NCBI RefSeq assembly: GCF_004283755.1
Contig: NZ_SHMH01000003.1
Location: 62,001 to 126,000, forward strand
DNA from: Pseudoxanthomonas winnipegensis
GTDB lineage: Bacteria > Pseudomonadota > Gammaproteobacteria > Xanthomonadales > Xanthomonadaceae
Length of the DNA stretch: 64,000 nt
Direction of reading: 5' to 3'
Numbering within the stretch: position 1 is the first letter of the stretch; each line of letters begins with the position of its first letter. The notes under the pieces are model-generated. The model was not told where the DNA came from and did not search any database. It saw nothing but the letters and a program-made list of their open reading frames with translations. Positions 33,849-43,718 of the stretch are shown here, piece after piece. The position numbers were made by a program, and so were the translations under genes.

Positions 33849-36800
33849 TTGGGCTTCTCCAGTATCTTCATCCGCCGCCCCATCGCCACCACGCTGCTGA
33901 TGATCGGCGTGATGCTGCTGGGCATCATGGGCTACCGCAGCCTGCCGGTGTCGGCGCTGCCCGAGATCGATTCGCCCAGCCTGGTGGTGACCACGCAGTA
34001 CCCCGGCGCCAGCGCGGCGACGATGGCCGCGCTGGTGACCACGCCGCTGGAGCGCCAGCTGGGCCAGATCTCCGGCCTGGACATGATGACCTCCGACTCC
34101 TCGGCCGGCCTGTCCACGATCGTGCTGCAGTTCGCGATGGACCGCGACATCGACGTGGCCTCGCAGGACGTGCAGTCCGCCCTGCGCCAGGCCACGCTGC
34201 CCAGCGGCCTGCCGTACCAGCCCACCTACAACCGGGTGAACCCGGCCGATGCGGCCATCGTCACCCTCAAGCTGACCTCCGACACGCTGCCGCTGCGCGA
34301 GGTCAACCGCTACGCCGACTCCATCCTGGCCCAGCGCCTGTCGCAGGTGCCGGGCGTGGGCCTGGTCTCCATCGCCGGCAACGTGCGTCCGGCCGTGCGC
34401 ATCCAGGTCAATCCGGCGCAGCTGTCCAACATGGGTATGACCCTGGAGACCCTGCGCAGCGCGCTGACCCAGGCCAACGTCAACGCGCCCAAGGGCTCGC
34501 TCAACGGCGCCACCCAGACCTACAGCATCGGCACCAACGACCAGATCGACGACGCCCAGGGCTATAACGACACCATCATCAGCTACAAGAACGGCGCCCC
34601 GGTGCGCCTGGGCGATGTGGCCAAGGTGGTGGACGGGGTCGAGAACGACCAGCTCTCGGCGTGGGCCGACGGCAAGCAGGCGGTGCTGCTGGAGATCCGC
34701 CGCCAGCCCGGCGCCAACATCGTCCAGACCGTGGCCGCCATCCGCGCGCTGCTGCCGCAGCTGCGCACGGTGCTGCCCTCGGAAGTGAAGCTGGACGTGT
34801 TCTCCGACCGCACCGAGACCATTCGGGCCTCGGTGCACGAGGTGCAGTTCACCCTGGTGCTGACCATCGGCCTGGTGGTGGCGGTGATCTTCGTGTTCCT
34901 GCGCCGGCTGTGGGCCACGGTGATCCCCTCGGTGGCGGTACCGCTGTCGCTGGTGGGCACCTTCGGCGTGATGGCCTTCGCCGGGATGTCGCTGGACAAC
35001 CTGTCGCTGATGGCGCTGGTGGTGGCCACCGGCTTCGTGGTGGACGACGCGATCGTGATGATCGAGAACATCGTGCGCTACATCGAGCAGGGCCGCAGCG
35101 GTCCGGAGGCGGCCGAGGAGGGCGCGCGCGAAATCGGCTTCACCGTGCTGTCGCTGACCATCTCGCTGGTGGCCGTGTTCCTGCCGCTGCTGCTGATGCC
35201 GGGCGTGACCGGGCGGCTGTTCCATGAGTTCGCCTGGGTGCTGTCCATCGCGGTGGTCATCTCGATGCTGGTGTCGCTGACGCTGACGCCGATGATGTGC
35301 GCCTACCTGCTCAAGCCAGACGCGCTGCCCGAGGGCGACGACGCGCACGAACGCGCCGCGGCCGCCGGCAAGCGCAACCTGTGGACGCGCACGGTCGGCC
35401 TGTACGAGCGCACCCTGGATTGGGTGCTGGCGCGGCAGAAGCTCACCCTGATCGTGGCCCTGGCCACGGTGGTGGTGACGGTGCTGCTGTACATCGCCAT
35501 CCCCAAGGGCCTGCTGCCCGAGCAGGACACCGGCCTGATCACCGGCGTGGTCGAGGCCGACCAGACCGTGGCCTTCGAGCAGATGCAGGCACGCGTCCAG
35601 GCCGTGGCCGAGGCGCTGCGCCGCGATCCGGCGGTGACCGGCGTGGCCGCCTTCATCGGCACCGGCACCATGAACCCGACCCTCAACCAGGGCCAGGTCA
35701 GCATCGTGCTCAAGGAGCGCGGCCAGCGCGAAGCGCTGGAGACCGTCGTGCCGCGTCTGCAGAAGGCCGTGGCCGCCATTCCCGGCGTGGCCCTGTACCT
35801 GAAGCCGGTGCAGGACGTGACGCTGGACACGCGCGTGGCCGCCACCGAGTACCAGTTCTCCCTGTCCGATGTGGACACCGCCGAACTGCAGACCCAGGCC
35901 GACCGCATGACCGCCGCGCTGCGCCAGCGGCCCGAGCTGTCGGATGTGGGCAACAACGCGGCCAACGCCGGCCGCGCGCTGCTGGTGGACGTCAACCGCG
36001 ACACCGCCAGCGCCCTGGGCGTGCCGATGCAGAGCATCGACGACACCTTGTACGACGCCTACGGCCAGCGCCAGATCTCCACCATCTTCACCTCGCTCAA
36101 CCAGTACCGCGTGGTGCTGGAGGTCGCGCCGGAGTTCCGCACCCAGGACGCGCTGATGAACAAGCTGGCCATCGCCAGCAACGGCAGTGGCGCGCTGACC
36201 GGCACCAACGCGACCGTGCTGGGCCAGGTGACCTCGTCCAACTCGGCCACCGCCACCGGCATCGGCAACGCCAACACCGGTATCACCGTGGGCAGCGGCG
36301 GGGCGATCCCGCTCTCGGCCCTGGCCACCGCCAAGGTCGGCACCACGCCGCTGGTGATCAGCCACCAGCAGCAGCTGCCGGCCACCACGATCTCCTTCAA
36401 CGTCAGCCCCGGCTATTCGCTGTCGCAGGCGGTGGCGGCGATCAACGAGGTGCGCGATCAGCTGGACCTGCCGCAGACCATCCGCACCGAGTTCATCGGC
36501 AAGGCGGCCGAGTACTCGACCAGCCAGTCCGACGTGGTCTGGCTGCTGATCGCCGCGGTGGTGGTGATCTACATCGTGCTGGGCGTGCTCTACGAGAGCT
36601 ACATCCACCCGCTGACCATCATCTCCACGCTGCCGCCGGCCGGCGTCGGCGCGCTGCTGGCGCTGTGGCTGTGCGGCTTCAGCCTGTCGGTGGACGGCAT
36701 CGTCGGCATTGTGCTGCTGATCGGCATCGTCAAGAAGAACGCGATCATGATGATCGACTTCGCCATCGAGGCCCGGCGCACGGGACTGAGCGCGCACGAT

Positions 36801-37082
36801 GCGATCCGCCGCGCCTGCCTGCTGCGCTTCCGCCCGATCATGATGACCACCGCCTGCGCGCTGCTGGGCGCGCTGCCGCTGGCGCTGGGCGACGGCATCG
36901 GCTCGGAGCTGCGCAAGCCGCTGGGCGTGTCGATCGTCGGCGGCCTGCTGCTGTCGCAGCTGGTGACGCTGTACACCACGCCAGTGATCTACCTGTACAT
37001 GGAACGCGCCTCCGAGCGCGTCCAGCGCTGGCGCGATGCGCGCGCCGCGCGTCATGGCGCGCCGGCGCCGGAGGTCGGCTGA
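33849..37082 (+). CDS. RND efflux permease, MdtB-like
   Basis: A 1077-residue inner-membrane proton-driven pump subunit with 12 transmembrane segments and two large periplasmic loops. The N-terminus GFSSIFIRRPIATTLLMIGVML is typical of RND pumps. The proton-relay segment is VVDDAIVMIENIVRYIEQG near residue 405, and KKNAIMMIDFAIEA near residue 967 is the second-half counterpart. Translation appears to begin at TTG 33849; no ATG or GTG is available upstream in frame, and AGGACGG lies about 10 bases before it. It probably forms a mixed trimer with the following permease, as MdtB/MdtC do. Confidence 0.93.
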   Translation: MGFSSIFIRRPIATTLLMIGVMLLGIMGYRSLPVSALPEIDSPSLVVTTQYPGASAATMAALVTTPLERQLGQISGLDMMTSDSSAGLSTIVLQFAMDRDIDVASQDVQSALRQATLPSGLPYQPTYNRVNPADAAIVTLKLTSDTLPLREVNRYADSILAQRLSQVPGVGLVSIAGNVRPAVRIQVNPAQLSNMGMTLETLRSALTQANVNAPKGSLNGATQTYSIGTNDQIDDAQGYNDTIISYKNGAPVRLGDVAKVVDGVENDQLSAWADGKQAVLLEIRRQPGANIVQTVAAIRALLPQLRTVLPSEVKLDVFSDRTETIRASVHEVQFTLVLTIGLVVAVIFVFLRRLWATVIPSVAVPLSLVGTFGVMAFAGMSLDNLSLMALVVATGFVVDDAIVMIENIVRYIEQGRSGPEAAEEGAREIGFTVLSLTISLVAVFLPLLLMPGVTGRLFHEFAWVLSIAVVISMLVSLTLTPMMCAYLLKPDALPEGDDAHERAAAAGKRNLWTRTVGLYERTLDWVLARQKLTLIVALATVVVTVLLYIAIPKGLLPEQDTGLITGVVEADQTVAFEQMQARVQAVAEALRRDPAVTGVAAFIGTGTMNPTLNQGQVSIVLKERGQREALETVVPRLQKAVAAIPGVALYLKPVQDVTLDTRVAATEYQFSLSDVDTAELQTQADRMTAALRQRPELSDVGNNAANAGRALLVDVNRDTASALGVPMQSIDDTLYDAYGQRQISTIFTSLNQYRVVLEVAPEFRTQDALMNKLAIASNGSGALTGTNATVLGQVTSSNSATATGIGNANTGITVGSGGAIPLSALATAKVGTTPLVISHQQQLPATTISFNVSPGYSLSQAVAAINEVRDQLDLPQTIRTEFIGKAAEYSTSQSDVVWLLIAAVVVIYIVLGVLYESYIHPLTIISTLPPAGVGALLALWLCGFSLSVDGIVGIVLLIGIVKKNAIMMIDFAIEARRTGLSAHDAIRRACLLRFRPIMMTTACALLGALPLALGDGIGSELRKPLGVSIVGGLLLSQLVTLYTTPVIYLYMERASERVQRWRDARAARHGAPAPEVG

Positions 37083-37121
37083 CGCTCGCCGCAAGGCGAT
37101 CGTCCGTCGAGTAGCGCGCCC

Positions 37122-40100
37122 ATGGTCCGTCGCGTCAGCCTGTCCTCCATCTTCATCCGCCGCCCGATCGGCACCTCGCTGCTGGCCGCGGGCGTGTTCG
37201 TCATCGGCCTGATGTGCTACCTGCGCCTGGGCGTGGCGGCGCTGCCGTCGTTGAGCATTCCGGTGGTGTTCGTCGGCGCCAGCCAGTCCGGCGCCGATGC
37301 CAGCACGATGGCCTCCACGGTGACCGCACCGCTGGAGCGGCGCCTGGGCCAGGTGCCCGGCGTGGACACGATGCGTTCGAACAGCTCGGAAGGGCGCTCG
37401 AACATCTTCCTGAGCTTCAATTCGAGCCGCGATATCGATTCGGCCGCGCAGGACGTGGCCGCCGCGCTCAGCGCCGCCAGCGCGGACCTGCCCTCGGGCA
37501 TGGGCACGCCCGGCTACCAGAAGGCCAATCCCAACAACGATCCGCTGATCGCCATCGCGCTGGTCTCCAGCACCCAGTCCACGGCCGAGCTGTACAACCT
37601 GGCCGACTCGCTGCTGGCCCAGCGCCTGCGCCAGATCACCGGCGTGGCCTCGGTGGACATCGCCGGCGCATCCACCCCGGCGGTGCGCGTGGACGTCAAC
37701 CTGCGCGCGCTCAACGCGCTGGGACTGACGCCGGACAGCCTGCGCAACGCCATGCGCGCGGCCAACGTGGTCTCGCCCACGGGCTTCCTGTCCGACGGCA
37801 AGCAGACCGTGGCGATCATCGTCAACGACTCGGTGCGCAAGGCCGCCGACTTCGCCAACCTGGCCATCGCCAACCAGAATGGCGTGATCGTGCGCCTCAA
37901 GGACGTGGCCCGGGTCTACGACGGCCAGCAGGACGCCTACCAGGCGGCCTGGTTCAACAAGCAGCCGGCCGTGGTGATGTACGCGCAGATCCGCAGCGGC
38001 GCCAACACGGTCGAGACGGTGGACCGCATCCGCGCGCAGATTCCGCTGCTGCGCGAGTACCTGCCGCCCGGCACGACGCTGACCCCGTACTACGACCGCA
38101 CCCCGACCATCCGCTCCTCGCTGCACGAGGTGGAGATCACCCTGCTGATCAGCCTGGCGATGGTGGTACTGGTCATGGCGCTGTTCATGCGCCGCCTGGC
38201 GCCGACCCTGATCGCCACCATCACCGTGCCGCTGTCGCTGGCCGGCGCGGCGGTGGTGATGTACGTGCTGGGCTATACGCTCAACAACCTGAGCCTGCTG
38301 GCGCTGGTGATCGCGATCGGCTTCGTCGTCGACGATGCGATCGTGGTGATCGAGAACATCATGCGCCACCTCGATGCGGGCATGTCGCGCATGGAGGCGG
38401 CGGTCACCGGCGCGCGCGAGATCGGCTTCACTATCGTCTCGATCACCGCTTCGCTGATCGCGGTGTTCATCCCGGTCATGTTCGCCCCGGGGATGATGGG
38501 CGCGTTCTTCCGCGAGTTCACCGTCACCCTGGTGGCGGCCATCGGCGTGTCGGCCATCGTCTCGCTGACCCTGACCCCGACCCTGTGCAGCCGCTTCCTG
38601 TCGGCCCACCCGGTCGAGGAGAAGCCCTCGCGGCTGGGCCGCACCATCGAGGCCGGGCATGCGCTGATGCTGCGCATCTACGTCAAGTGCCTGGACTTCA
38701 GCCTGCGCCATGCGCTGCTGCTGGCGCTGACGCCGCTGATCCTGATCGGCCTGACGATCTTCCTGTTCGGCAAGGTCAAGTCCGGCAGCTTCCCGCCGCA
38801 GGACACCGGCCTGATCTGGGGCCGCGCCAGCTCCAGCGCCACGGTGTCCTTCGCCGACATGAAGGAACGCCAGGCGCGCATCACCGACATGCTGATGGAC
38901 GACCCGGCGGTGAAGATCGTCGGCGTGCGCCTGGGCAGCGGCTGGTCCGGCCAGCGCGCGCAGTTCAACATCGAGCTCAAGACCCGCGCCGAAGGCCGCA
39001 AGGACACCACCGCCCAGGTGCTGGCGCGGCTGAGCCTGAAGGCCGACAGGTACCCCGACCTGGACCTGCGCCTGCGTGCGGTGCAGGACCTGCCCAGCGA
39101 TGGCGGCGGCACCGGCAACCAGGGCGCGCAGTACCAGAAATCGCTGCAGGGCAACGACCAGGCCGAGCTGGCGCTGTGGCTGCCCCGCGTGGTGGCCGAG
39201 CTGAAGAAGAACCCGAAGTTCCGCGACGTCTCCAGCGACGTGGACGAGGGCGGCCTGCGCCAGAATATCGTGATCGACCGCGCCCAGGCCGCGCGCCTGG
39301 GCATTACCATCGGCGCCATCGACGGCGCGCTGTATGGCGCCTTCGGCCAGCGCTCGGTGTCGACCATCTATTCCGAGCTCAACCAGTACTCGGTGGTGGT
39401 CAACGCGCTGCCCAACCAGACCGACACGCCGGCGCAGCTGGATACGGTCAAGCTCAAGGCGCGCGACGGGCAGATGGTGCCGCTGAGCGCGCTGGCCAAG
39501 CAGGTCGATGGCCTGGCGCCGGCGCAGATCACCCATCTGAACCAGTACACGGTGATGGATCTCAGCTACAACCTCGCCCCGGGGGTGAGCAGCGGCGAGG
39601 CCGATGCGATCTTCAAGTCGGTGGTGGAGGGCATGCGCATGCCCGGCGACATCAAGATCGCCGAGGACAGCGGCTGGCAGATCGCCATGCAGCCCAACTC
39701 GATGCTGATGCTGGTGTTCGCCGCCATCCTCACGGTCTACATCGTGCTGGGCATGCTCTACGAGAACCTGGTCCACCCGGTGACCATCCTGTCCACGCTG
39801 CCGGCCGCGGGCGTGGGCGCGCTGCTGGCGCTGGTGGCGACCAACACCGAGCTGTCGGTGATCTCGATGATCGCGCTGGTGCTGCTGATCGGCATCGTCA
39901 AGAAGAACGCGATCATGATGATCGACTTCGCCCTGGTGGCCCAGCGCGAGCACGGCCTGACTCCGCTCCAGGCCGCGCGCGAGGCCTCGATCGTGCGCTT
40001 CCGCCCGATCATGATGACCACCATGGTCGCGCTGCTGGCCGCGGTGCCGATCGCGATCGGTCTGGGCGAGGGCTCCGAGCTGCGCCGGCCGCTGGGCATC

Positions 40101-40268
40101 GCGATGATCGGCGGCCTGCTGTTCTCGCAGAGCCTGACGCTGCTGAGCACCCCGGCGCTGTATGTGATCTTCTCCTGCCTGCAGCAGCACTGGCGCAACT
40201 GGCGCGCACGCCGCCGCGAGAAGAGGCTGGCGCGCCGCCGCCAGCGCCTGGCGCAGCAGGCGGGCTGA
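37122..40268 (+). CDS. RND efflux permease, MdtC-like
   Basis: A 1048-residue RND permease, second of the pair. It starts MVRRVSLSSIFIRRPIGTSLL and has the relay segment FVVDDAIVVIENIMRHLDAG near residue 405. The KKNAIMMIDFALVA segment occurs in the second half. It ends in a strongly basic tail (about 25 residues rich in Arg). It lies 39 bases after the first permease. No outer-membrane factor gene follows; a TolC-type channel encoded elsewhere is presumably used. Likely substrates by analogy with MdtABC are bile salts and novobiocin-like drugs, but this is inference. Confidence 0.93.
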   Translation: MVRRVSLSSIFIRRPIGTSLLAAGVFVIGLMCYLRLGVAALPSLSIPVVFVGASQSGADASTMASTVTAPLERRLGQVPGVDTMRSNSSEGRSNIFLSFNSSRDIDSAAQDVAAALSAASADLPSGMGTPGYQKANPNNDPLIAIALVSSTQSTAELYNLADSLLAQRLRQITGVASVDIAGASTPAVRVDVNLRALNALGLTPDSLRNAMRAANVVSPTGFLSDGKQTVAIIVNDSVRKAADFANLAIANQNGVIVRLKDVARVYDGQQDAYQAAWFNKQPAVVMYAQIRSGANTVETVDRIRAQIPLLREYLPPGTTLTPYYDRTPTIRSSLHEVEITLLISLAMVVLVMALFMRRLAPTLIATITVPLSLAGAAVVMYVLGYTLNNLSLLALVIAIGFVVDDAIVVIENIMRHLDAGMSRMEAAVTGAREIGFTIVSITASLIAVFIPVMFAPGMMGAFFREFTVTLVAAIGVSAIVSLTLTPTLCSRFLSAHPVEEKPSRLGRTIEAGHALMLRIYVKCLDFSLRHALLLALTPLILIGLTIFLFGKVKSGSFPPQDTGLIWGRASSSATVSFADMKERQARITDMLMDDPAVKIVGVRLGSGWSGQRAQFNIELKTRAEGRKDTTAQVLARLSLKADRYPDLDLRLRAVQDLPSDGGGTGNQGAQYQKSLQGNDQAELALWLPRVVAELKKNPKFRDVSSDVDEGGLRQNIVIDRAQAARLGITIGAIDGALYGAFGQRSVSTIYSELNQYSVVVNALPNQTDTPAQLDTVKLKARDGQMVPLSALAKQVDGLAPAQITHLNQYTVMDLSYNLAPGVSSGEADAIFKSVVEGMRMPGDIKIAEDSGWQIAMQPNSMLMLVFAAILTVYIVLGMLYENLVHPVTILSTLPAAGVGALLALVATNTELSVISMIALVLLIGIVKKNAIMMIDFALVAQREHGLTPLQAAREASIVRFRPIMMTTMVALLAAVPIAIGLGEGSELRRPLGIAMIGGLLFSQSLTLLSTPALYVIFSCLQQHWRNWRARRREKRLARRRQRLAQQAG

Positions 40269-40313
40269 GCGCGTGGGCGCGGGGCGGAGATCCGTCTCGC
40301 GCGGTCGGGCAAG

Positions 40314-41753
40314 TCAGAGGCCTGCGCGTTTCCGGAATCCGTCGATGGCCGCCGCGATCGCGCCATCCAGCCCTGCATGCGCCGCTTCCTGGAGCATCGT
40401 ACCGTCGACGAAGGCATCGGCCGCGCCCCGCGGGCCAGCGCCGTTGGCGACGGTGCGATAGTGGGTGAACGTGTCGAATCCGGCGCGGCCGTGGTAGGCG
40501 CCTGATCCGGAGTTTCCCACGCCGCCGAACGGCGCGTCGGGCAGCATGGCATGAACGAAGCCGTCGTTGCGGGCGACGCCGCCGCTGGTCGTCCGGCACA
40601 GGAACTGGCGAAAATCGGCGCCGTCCTCGCCATACCAGTAGGCGGCCAAGGGCGCCGGACGGCGTGCGATGTAGTCGATCGCCTGGCCTATTTCGGCGTA
40701 GGGCATCAATACGAGGACCGGGCCGAACACTTCGTGCGCGTTGACCTGGGCACCCTCGGGCACGTCGATCAGCAGGGTGGGAGCGATCCTGCGCGAGGCG
40801 CGGTCGGGAAGCTGCCGCAGCTGGTGCTCGGGCAGGGGTTCGATCTTCTGCGCCCCTTGCGCGAGCGCATCGTCGATCAGCGCGAGCACGCGATCGTAGT
40901 TGCGTTCGTTGACCAGGGGGACGATCGCCGGATTGTGCAGCCAATCTCCGGTGACGGCCCGGAACCGTGCTTCGAGATGTCCGACGAATTCCTCGAATCT
41001 TTCCTCTGGGACCAGGACGTAGTCCGGGCACAGGCAGACCTGGCCGCCGTTCAACAGACGGCTCGAGGTGATCCGGGTCGCGGCCAGCGCCAGATCGGCG
41101 TCGCGCGCCACCACGACCGGATTCTTGCCACCCAGCTCCAGGGTGGCCGGCACCAGATTCTTCGCGGTCGCCTGCGCGACCAGCGCGCCCACTTCCGGCG
41201 AACCGGTAAAGAACAGGTGGTCGAATCGCAGCGTGGAGAAGTGCTGCGCGGTGCCCAGGTCGCCATTGAAGAGTGCGACCTCACGCTCGTCGAAGCGCGC
41301 GCTGAAGATCTCGCGGAGCAGGGCGCCGGTGCGCGGATGCTGCTCGGGGAAGTTCAGCATGACCCGGTTGCCGGCCGCCAGCGCCGCCATGGCGGGCTGG
41401 AAGGTCAGGGCCAGCGGAAAGTTCCACGCGCCCATGATGCCGACCACGCCTTTGGGCTTGGCCTGGACGAAGCCGCCGAGCACCGTGCGCGGGGCCATCC
41501 ATTGCTCGAGATGGTCCAGGGTCTGTTCGATGTCGTGCACCCAGCTGAGCGCGTCGAATGCCTTGGACACCGGGGCGGGGCGCCAGCCGTAGTCGGCGGA
41601 CAGCGTGTCCGCGAGCGCGTCGATGTTCTCCAGCAGTGCCAGCGCCATCCTGCTCACGCGATCGCGGCGCGCGGGCAGACTGGCGTCACCCTCCCTGAGC
41701 AGATCCGCGCGTTGGGCGTGGAGGACCCGCTCGAGCTCGATTTTGTCGTACAT
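40314..41753 (-). CDS. Aldehyde dehydrogenase (coniferyl-aldehyde dehydrogenase type)
   Basis: A 479-residue NAD(P)-dependent aldehyde dehydrogenase. Family landmarks are GIMGAWNFPLALTF near 110, FTGSPEVGALV near 190, the catalytic glutamate in ATLELGGKNPV near 215, and the catalytic cysteine in GGQVCLCPDYVLVP near 249. The C-terminal segment is PFGGVGNSGSGAYHG. The motif around the cysteine and the length match the coniferyl-aldehyde dehydrogenase (CalB) subgroup, which also oxidises long-chain and terpenoid aldehydes. It is the last gene of the minus-strand cluster behind the MpaB-like oxygenase, so its natural substrate is probably the aldehyde made there. The ATG at 41753 follows an A/G-rich Shine-Dalgarno region. 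Confidence 0.9.
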   Translation of the reverse strand: MYDKIELERVLHAQRADLLREGDASLPARRDRVSRMALALLENIDALADTLSADYGWRPAPVSKAFDALSWVHDIEQTLDHLEQWMAPRTVLGGFVQAKPKGVVGIMGAWNFPLALTFQPAMAALAAGNRVMLNFPEQHPRTGALLREIFSARFDEREVALFNGDLGTAQHFSTLRFDHLFFTGSPEVGALVAQATAKNLVPATLELGGKNPVVVARDADLALAATRITSSRLLNGGQVCLCPDYVLVPEERFEEFVGHLEARFRAVTGDWLHNPAIVPLVNERNYDRVLALIDDALAQGAQKIEPLPEHQLRQLPDRASRRIAPTLLIDVPEGAQVNAHEVFGPVLVLMPYAEIGQAIDYIARRPAPLAAYWYGEDGADFRQFLCRTTSGGVARNDGFVHAMLPDAPFGGVGNSGSGAYHGRAGFDTFTHYRTVANGAGPRGAADAFVDGTMLQEAAHAGLDGAIAAAIDGFRKRAGL

Positions 41754-41856
41754 GCGTCTTTTCCCTTTTCTGCTGCGTCGATAGAGGATCGCCGTCGTTG
41801 CGGCACGACGGCCGCCGCCGGCATGCGGGCGCGGCGGCGATGTCATGGTCGAACGG

Positions 41857-42024
41857 TCACTGCTGCACCATCACGAAGTCCGCCTTGCTCATGCCGCAAT
41901 CCGGGCATGTCCAGTGATCCGGAATGTCGTCCCAGGCGGTTCCGGGTGGAATGCCTTCCTCGGGCCGACCATCGCGTTCGAAGTACTCGAATTCGCATAC
42001 GCGACATCGCCAGACTCGGTTCAT
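41857..42024 (-). CDS. Rubredoxin
   Basis: A 55-residue one-iron electron carrier. The translated protein begins MNRVWRCRVCEFEYFERDG and ends WTCPDCGMSKADFVMVQQ. The four iron ligands are Cys7 and Cys10 (CRVC) and the C-terminal CPDC pair, and the intervening acidic/aromatic core is normal for the AlkG-type family. Rubredoxins donate electrons to oxygenases such as AlkB; no AlkB is in the window, and here the gene lies between the OprB-like porin and the aldehyde dehydrogenase. It follows the porin stop by 49 bases. Confidence 0.93.
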   Translation of the reverse strand: MNRVWRCRVCEFEYFERDGRPEEGIPPGTAWDDIPDHWTCPDCGMSKADFVMVQQ

Positions 42025-42073
42025 TGCTTTCACCATTGGTTCGCGTCGATCGGATAGGGATCGCGCGTTGTCT

Positions 42074-43498
42074 TCAGAAGAACAGGTTGAGGGATACCAG
42101 CAGGTTCAGCGCGTCGTCGTGCTTCGGGCTGAAGGTCGGATTGGAGACATGGCTGAGTGCCGTGCTCAGGTAGGTTCCGGCGTGAACCCTGGCCATGTAG
42201 GAGACCGTGGCGGCATCCATGTAGTGCGCGGTCGGGATCGACCGTGCGGCATAGGCCGCGCGCGCCTCTTCGCTGAATTCGGTGCGGTTGACGTTGAAGG
42301 CCAGCATGTCGAACGGGCGGCGACGGAAGGTGCCGAGCTTGTAGAGGCGCGCTTCGAAGTACTCGGTGTAGAGATTCCGGTCGGACGGCGCGACGTTGTA
42401 GGTCGCGCCGAGATTCCAGCCCTGACTGGGCACGACCGCGCTTTCCGATCGGGTCAATTGCACGTCGGCGGCGGCGTAGTAGGCATCGTTGTCATCGCTT
42501 TCGCCGCGCCCATCCATGCGTCTGTAATCGGATGAGTTGTGGATGGCGCCGGCGCGCAGCCATAAGTAGCGCGTGTTCTGCGTCGCCGGCCGCTTCACAC
42601 CCAGTTCGTCGATGAGCAAGGTGCCGGCGTCCGGAGTGCGCCAGCGGAAGCCGTGTTCGTTGTTCTCGATTTCCGCCTGCGAACCACGTGGGCTGATGCT
42701 GCGCTGGATGCCGAACTTGTTGTAGAACTCATTGCGCCCGTTGTACTGCAGGTTCATCCCGGGGCTGGCGAACGGGAGTCGGCTCATGCCCACCTGGAAG
42801 GGAATCACCGAGTTCAGGCCCTGGGTGCCGCCGGCGAGCGAGCCTCCGGTGTAGATGCCGACGTACTCCAACGCATTGCTCAGATAGCCGATCTTGAGTT
42901 CCCACTGCTTGCGGTTGAACGACTGGTAGTAGGCGAGCCGACTCAGGCTGATCTTGGCGCGCGGCCCCAGCGGCTCCCAGCTGGCCAGCGTGTTGACCGC
43001 GCCGAAGATGAGCTGTTTCTGGTCATCGCCCTGCGGATCGAAGTTGTAGGTCACCAGCACCTGCTGGGTGGACATGCCGGACAGATTCTCGCCGTTGTAG
43101 CGCTGCGGTCCCTGCGTGCGCGGCGCATGCAGGTCGTAGGCGCTGCTGTTGAGGCTGAGGAACTGGATGCCGATGTCGTGTTCGGCCAGTGCGCTGCGCA
43201 GGCCCCAGGCGTCCTTGGCGATGGTGTCGCGCGAGGGCGGCATCTTCACGAGCAGCCCCTGTTCCATGAAGCGGTCGAACAAGGCGAACTTCGGGTCGGG
43301 GGCCGCGGTCGTTTGTGCGCTCCCCGCGGCCGCTTCGTTGTCGCCATCGGCTGCATGTGCGACGCCGGTGCCTCCCAGCACCGTGGTCGCCAGCAGCAGC
43401 GCCCCGGCGGGCATGGCCCGCGGGCGCACGGTCCCGTTGTCCTGACGTTGCGCCCCTGGCGTTGCGCATGCTTGCATCCCCCTCTTGCTACTGCTCAT
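42074..43498 (-). CDS. OprB-family porin
   Basis: A 474-residue predicted outer-membrane porin. The start at 43498 is supported by GGGAGGG about ten bases upstream and yields a long basic N-region before the hydrophobic core (MPAGALLLATTVLGGTGVAHA, cleavage about residue 49). The mature part resembles carbohydrate-selective porin OprB: WGLRSALAEHDIGIQF, GYLSNALEYVGIYTGG, LLIDELGVK and WLRAGAIHNSSDY. It ends LLVSLNLFF with a C-terminal phenylalanine typical of barrel proteins. In this cluster it may admit the substrate of the oxygenase, which need not be a sugar. An internal ATG at 43414 would give a shorter signal peptide. Confidence 0.85.
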   Translation of the reverse strand: MSSSKRGMQACATPGAQRQDNGTVRPRAMPAGALLLATTVLGGTGVAHAADGDNEAAAGSAQTTAAPDPKFALFDRFMEQGLLVKMPPSRDTIAKDAWGLRSALAEHDIGIQFLSLNSSAYDLHAPRTQGPQRYNGENLSGMSTQQVLVTYNFDPQGDDQKQLIFGAVNTLASWEPLGPRAKISLSRLAYYQSFNRKQWELKIGYLSNALEYVGIYTGGSLAGGTQGLNSVIPFQVGMSRLPFASPGMNLQYNGRNEFYNKFGIQRSISPRGSQAEIENNEHGFRWRTPDAGTLLIDELGVKRPATQNTRYLWLRAGAIHNSSDYRRMDGRGESDDNDAYYAAADVQLTRSESAVVPSQGWNLGATYNVAPSDRNLYTEYFEARLYKLGTFRRRPFDMLAFNVNRTEFSEEARAAYAARSIPTAHYMDAATVSYMARVHAGTYLSTALSHVSNPTFSPKHDDALNLLVSLNLFF

Positions 43499-43523
43499 TG
43501 ACAGCCCTCCCGAGGCCTGAGAT

Positions 43524-43556
43524 TCGCTACTGAGAAGCGATGTCGACGGAGCGACA
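43524..43556. repeat. Two adjacent short inverted repeats before the porin gene
   Basis: TCGCT-ACTGAGA-AGCGA (43524-43540) and TGTCG-ACGGAG-CGACA (43541-43556) lie back to back in the 220-base gap between the oxygenase and porin genes. They could be an operator or a processing hairpin. No T-run follows on either strand. Confidence 0.35.
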
Positions 43557-43718
43557 CCGGCTTGTGTTGATGGTGCGGATCACGCACGGTTGACCTGCCC
43601 GGATCGCGTGCAGCAAGCGGCCTTCCGAAACAGCCGAAGCGCTGCTCGGACACATGCCTGAGGGCGGTCAGGGCGGAACCGGGTGGAGCGTGGACGTCTC
43701 GCGGTCGCGGACGTCCGG

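Noticed and set aside
32298-40190. A 2630-codon open frame antisense to the RND operon
   Set aside because: It mirrors three genes with clear RND family motifs, has low-complexity His/Arg/Gly-rich composition, and arises because GC-rich third positions remove stops from the opposite strand.
41857-42024. AlkB-type alkane hydroxylase system implied by the rubredoxin
   Set aside because: No AlkB, rubredoxin reductase or P450 gene is in the window; the neighbouring oxygenase belongs to the MpaB/Lcp family instead.
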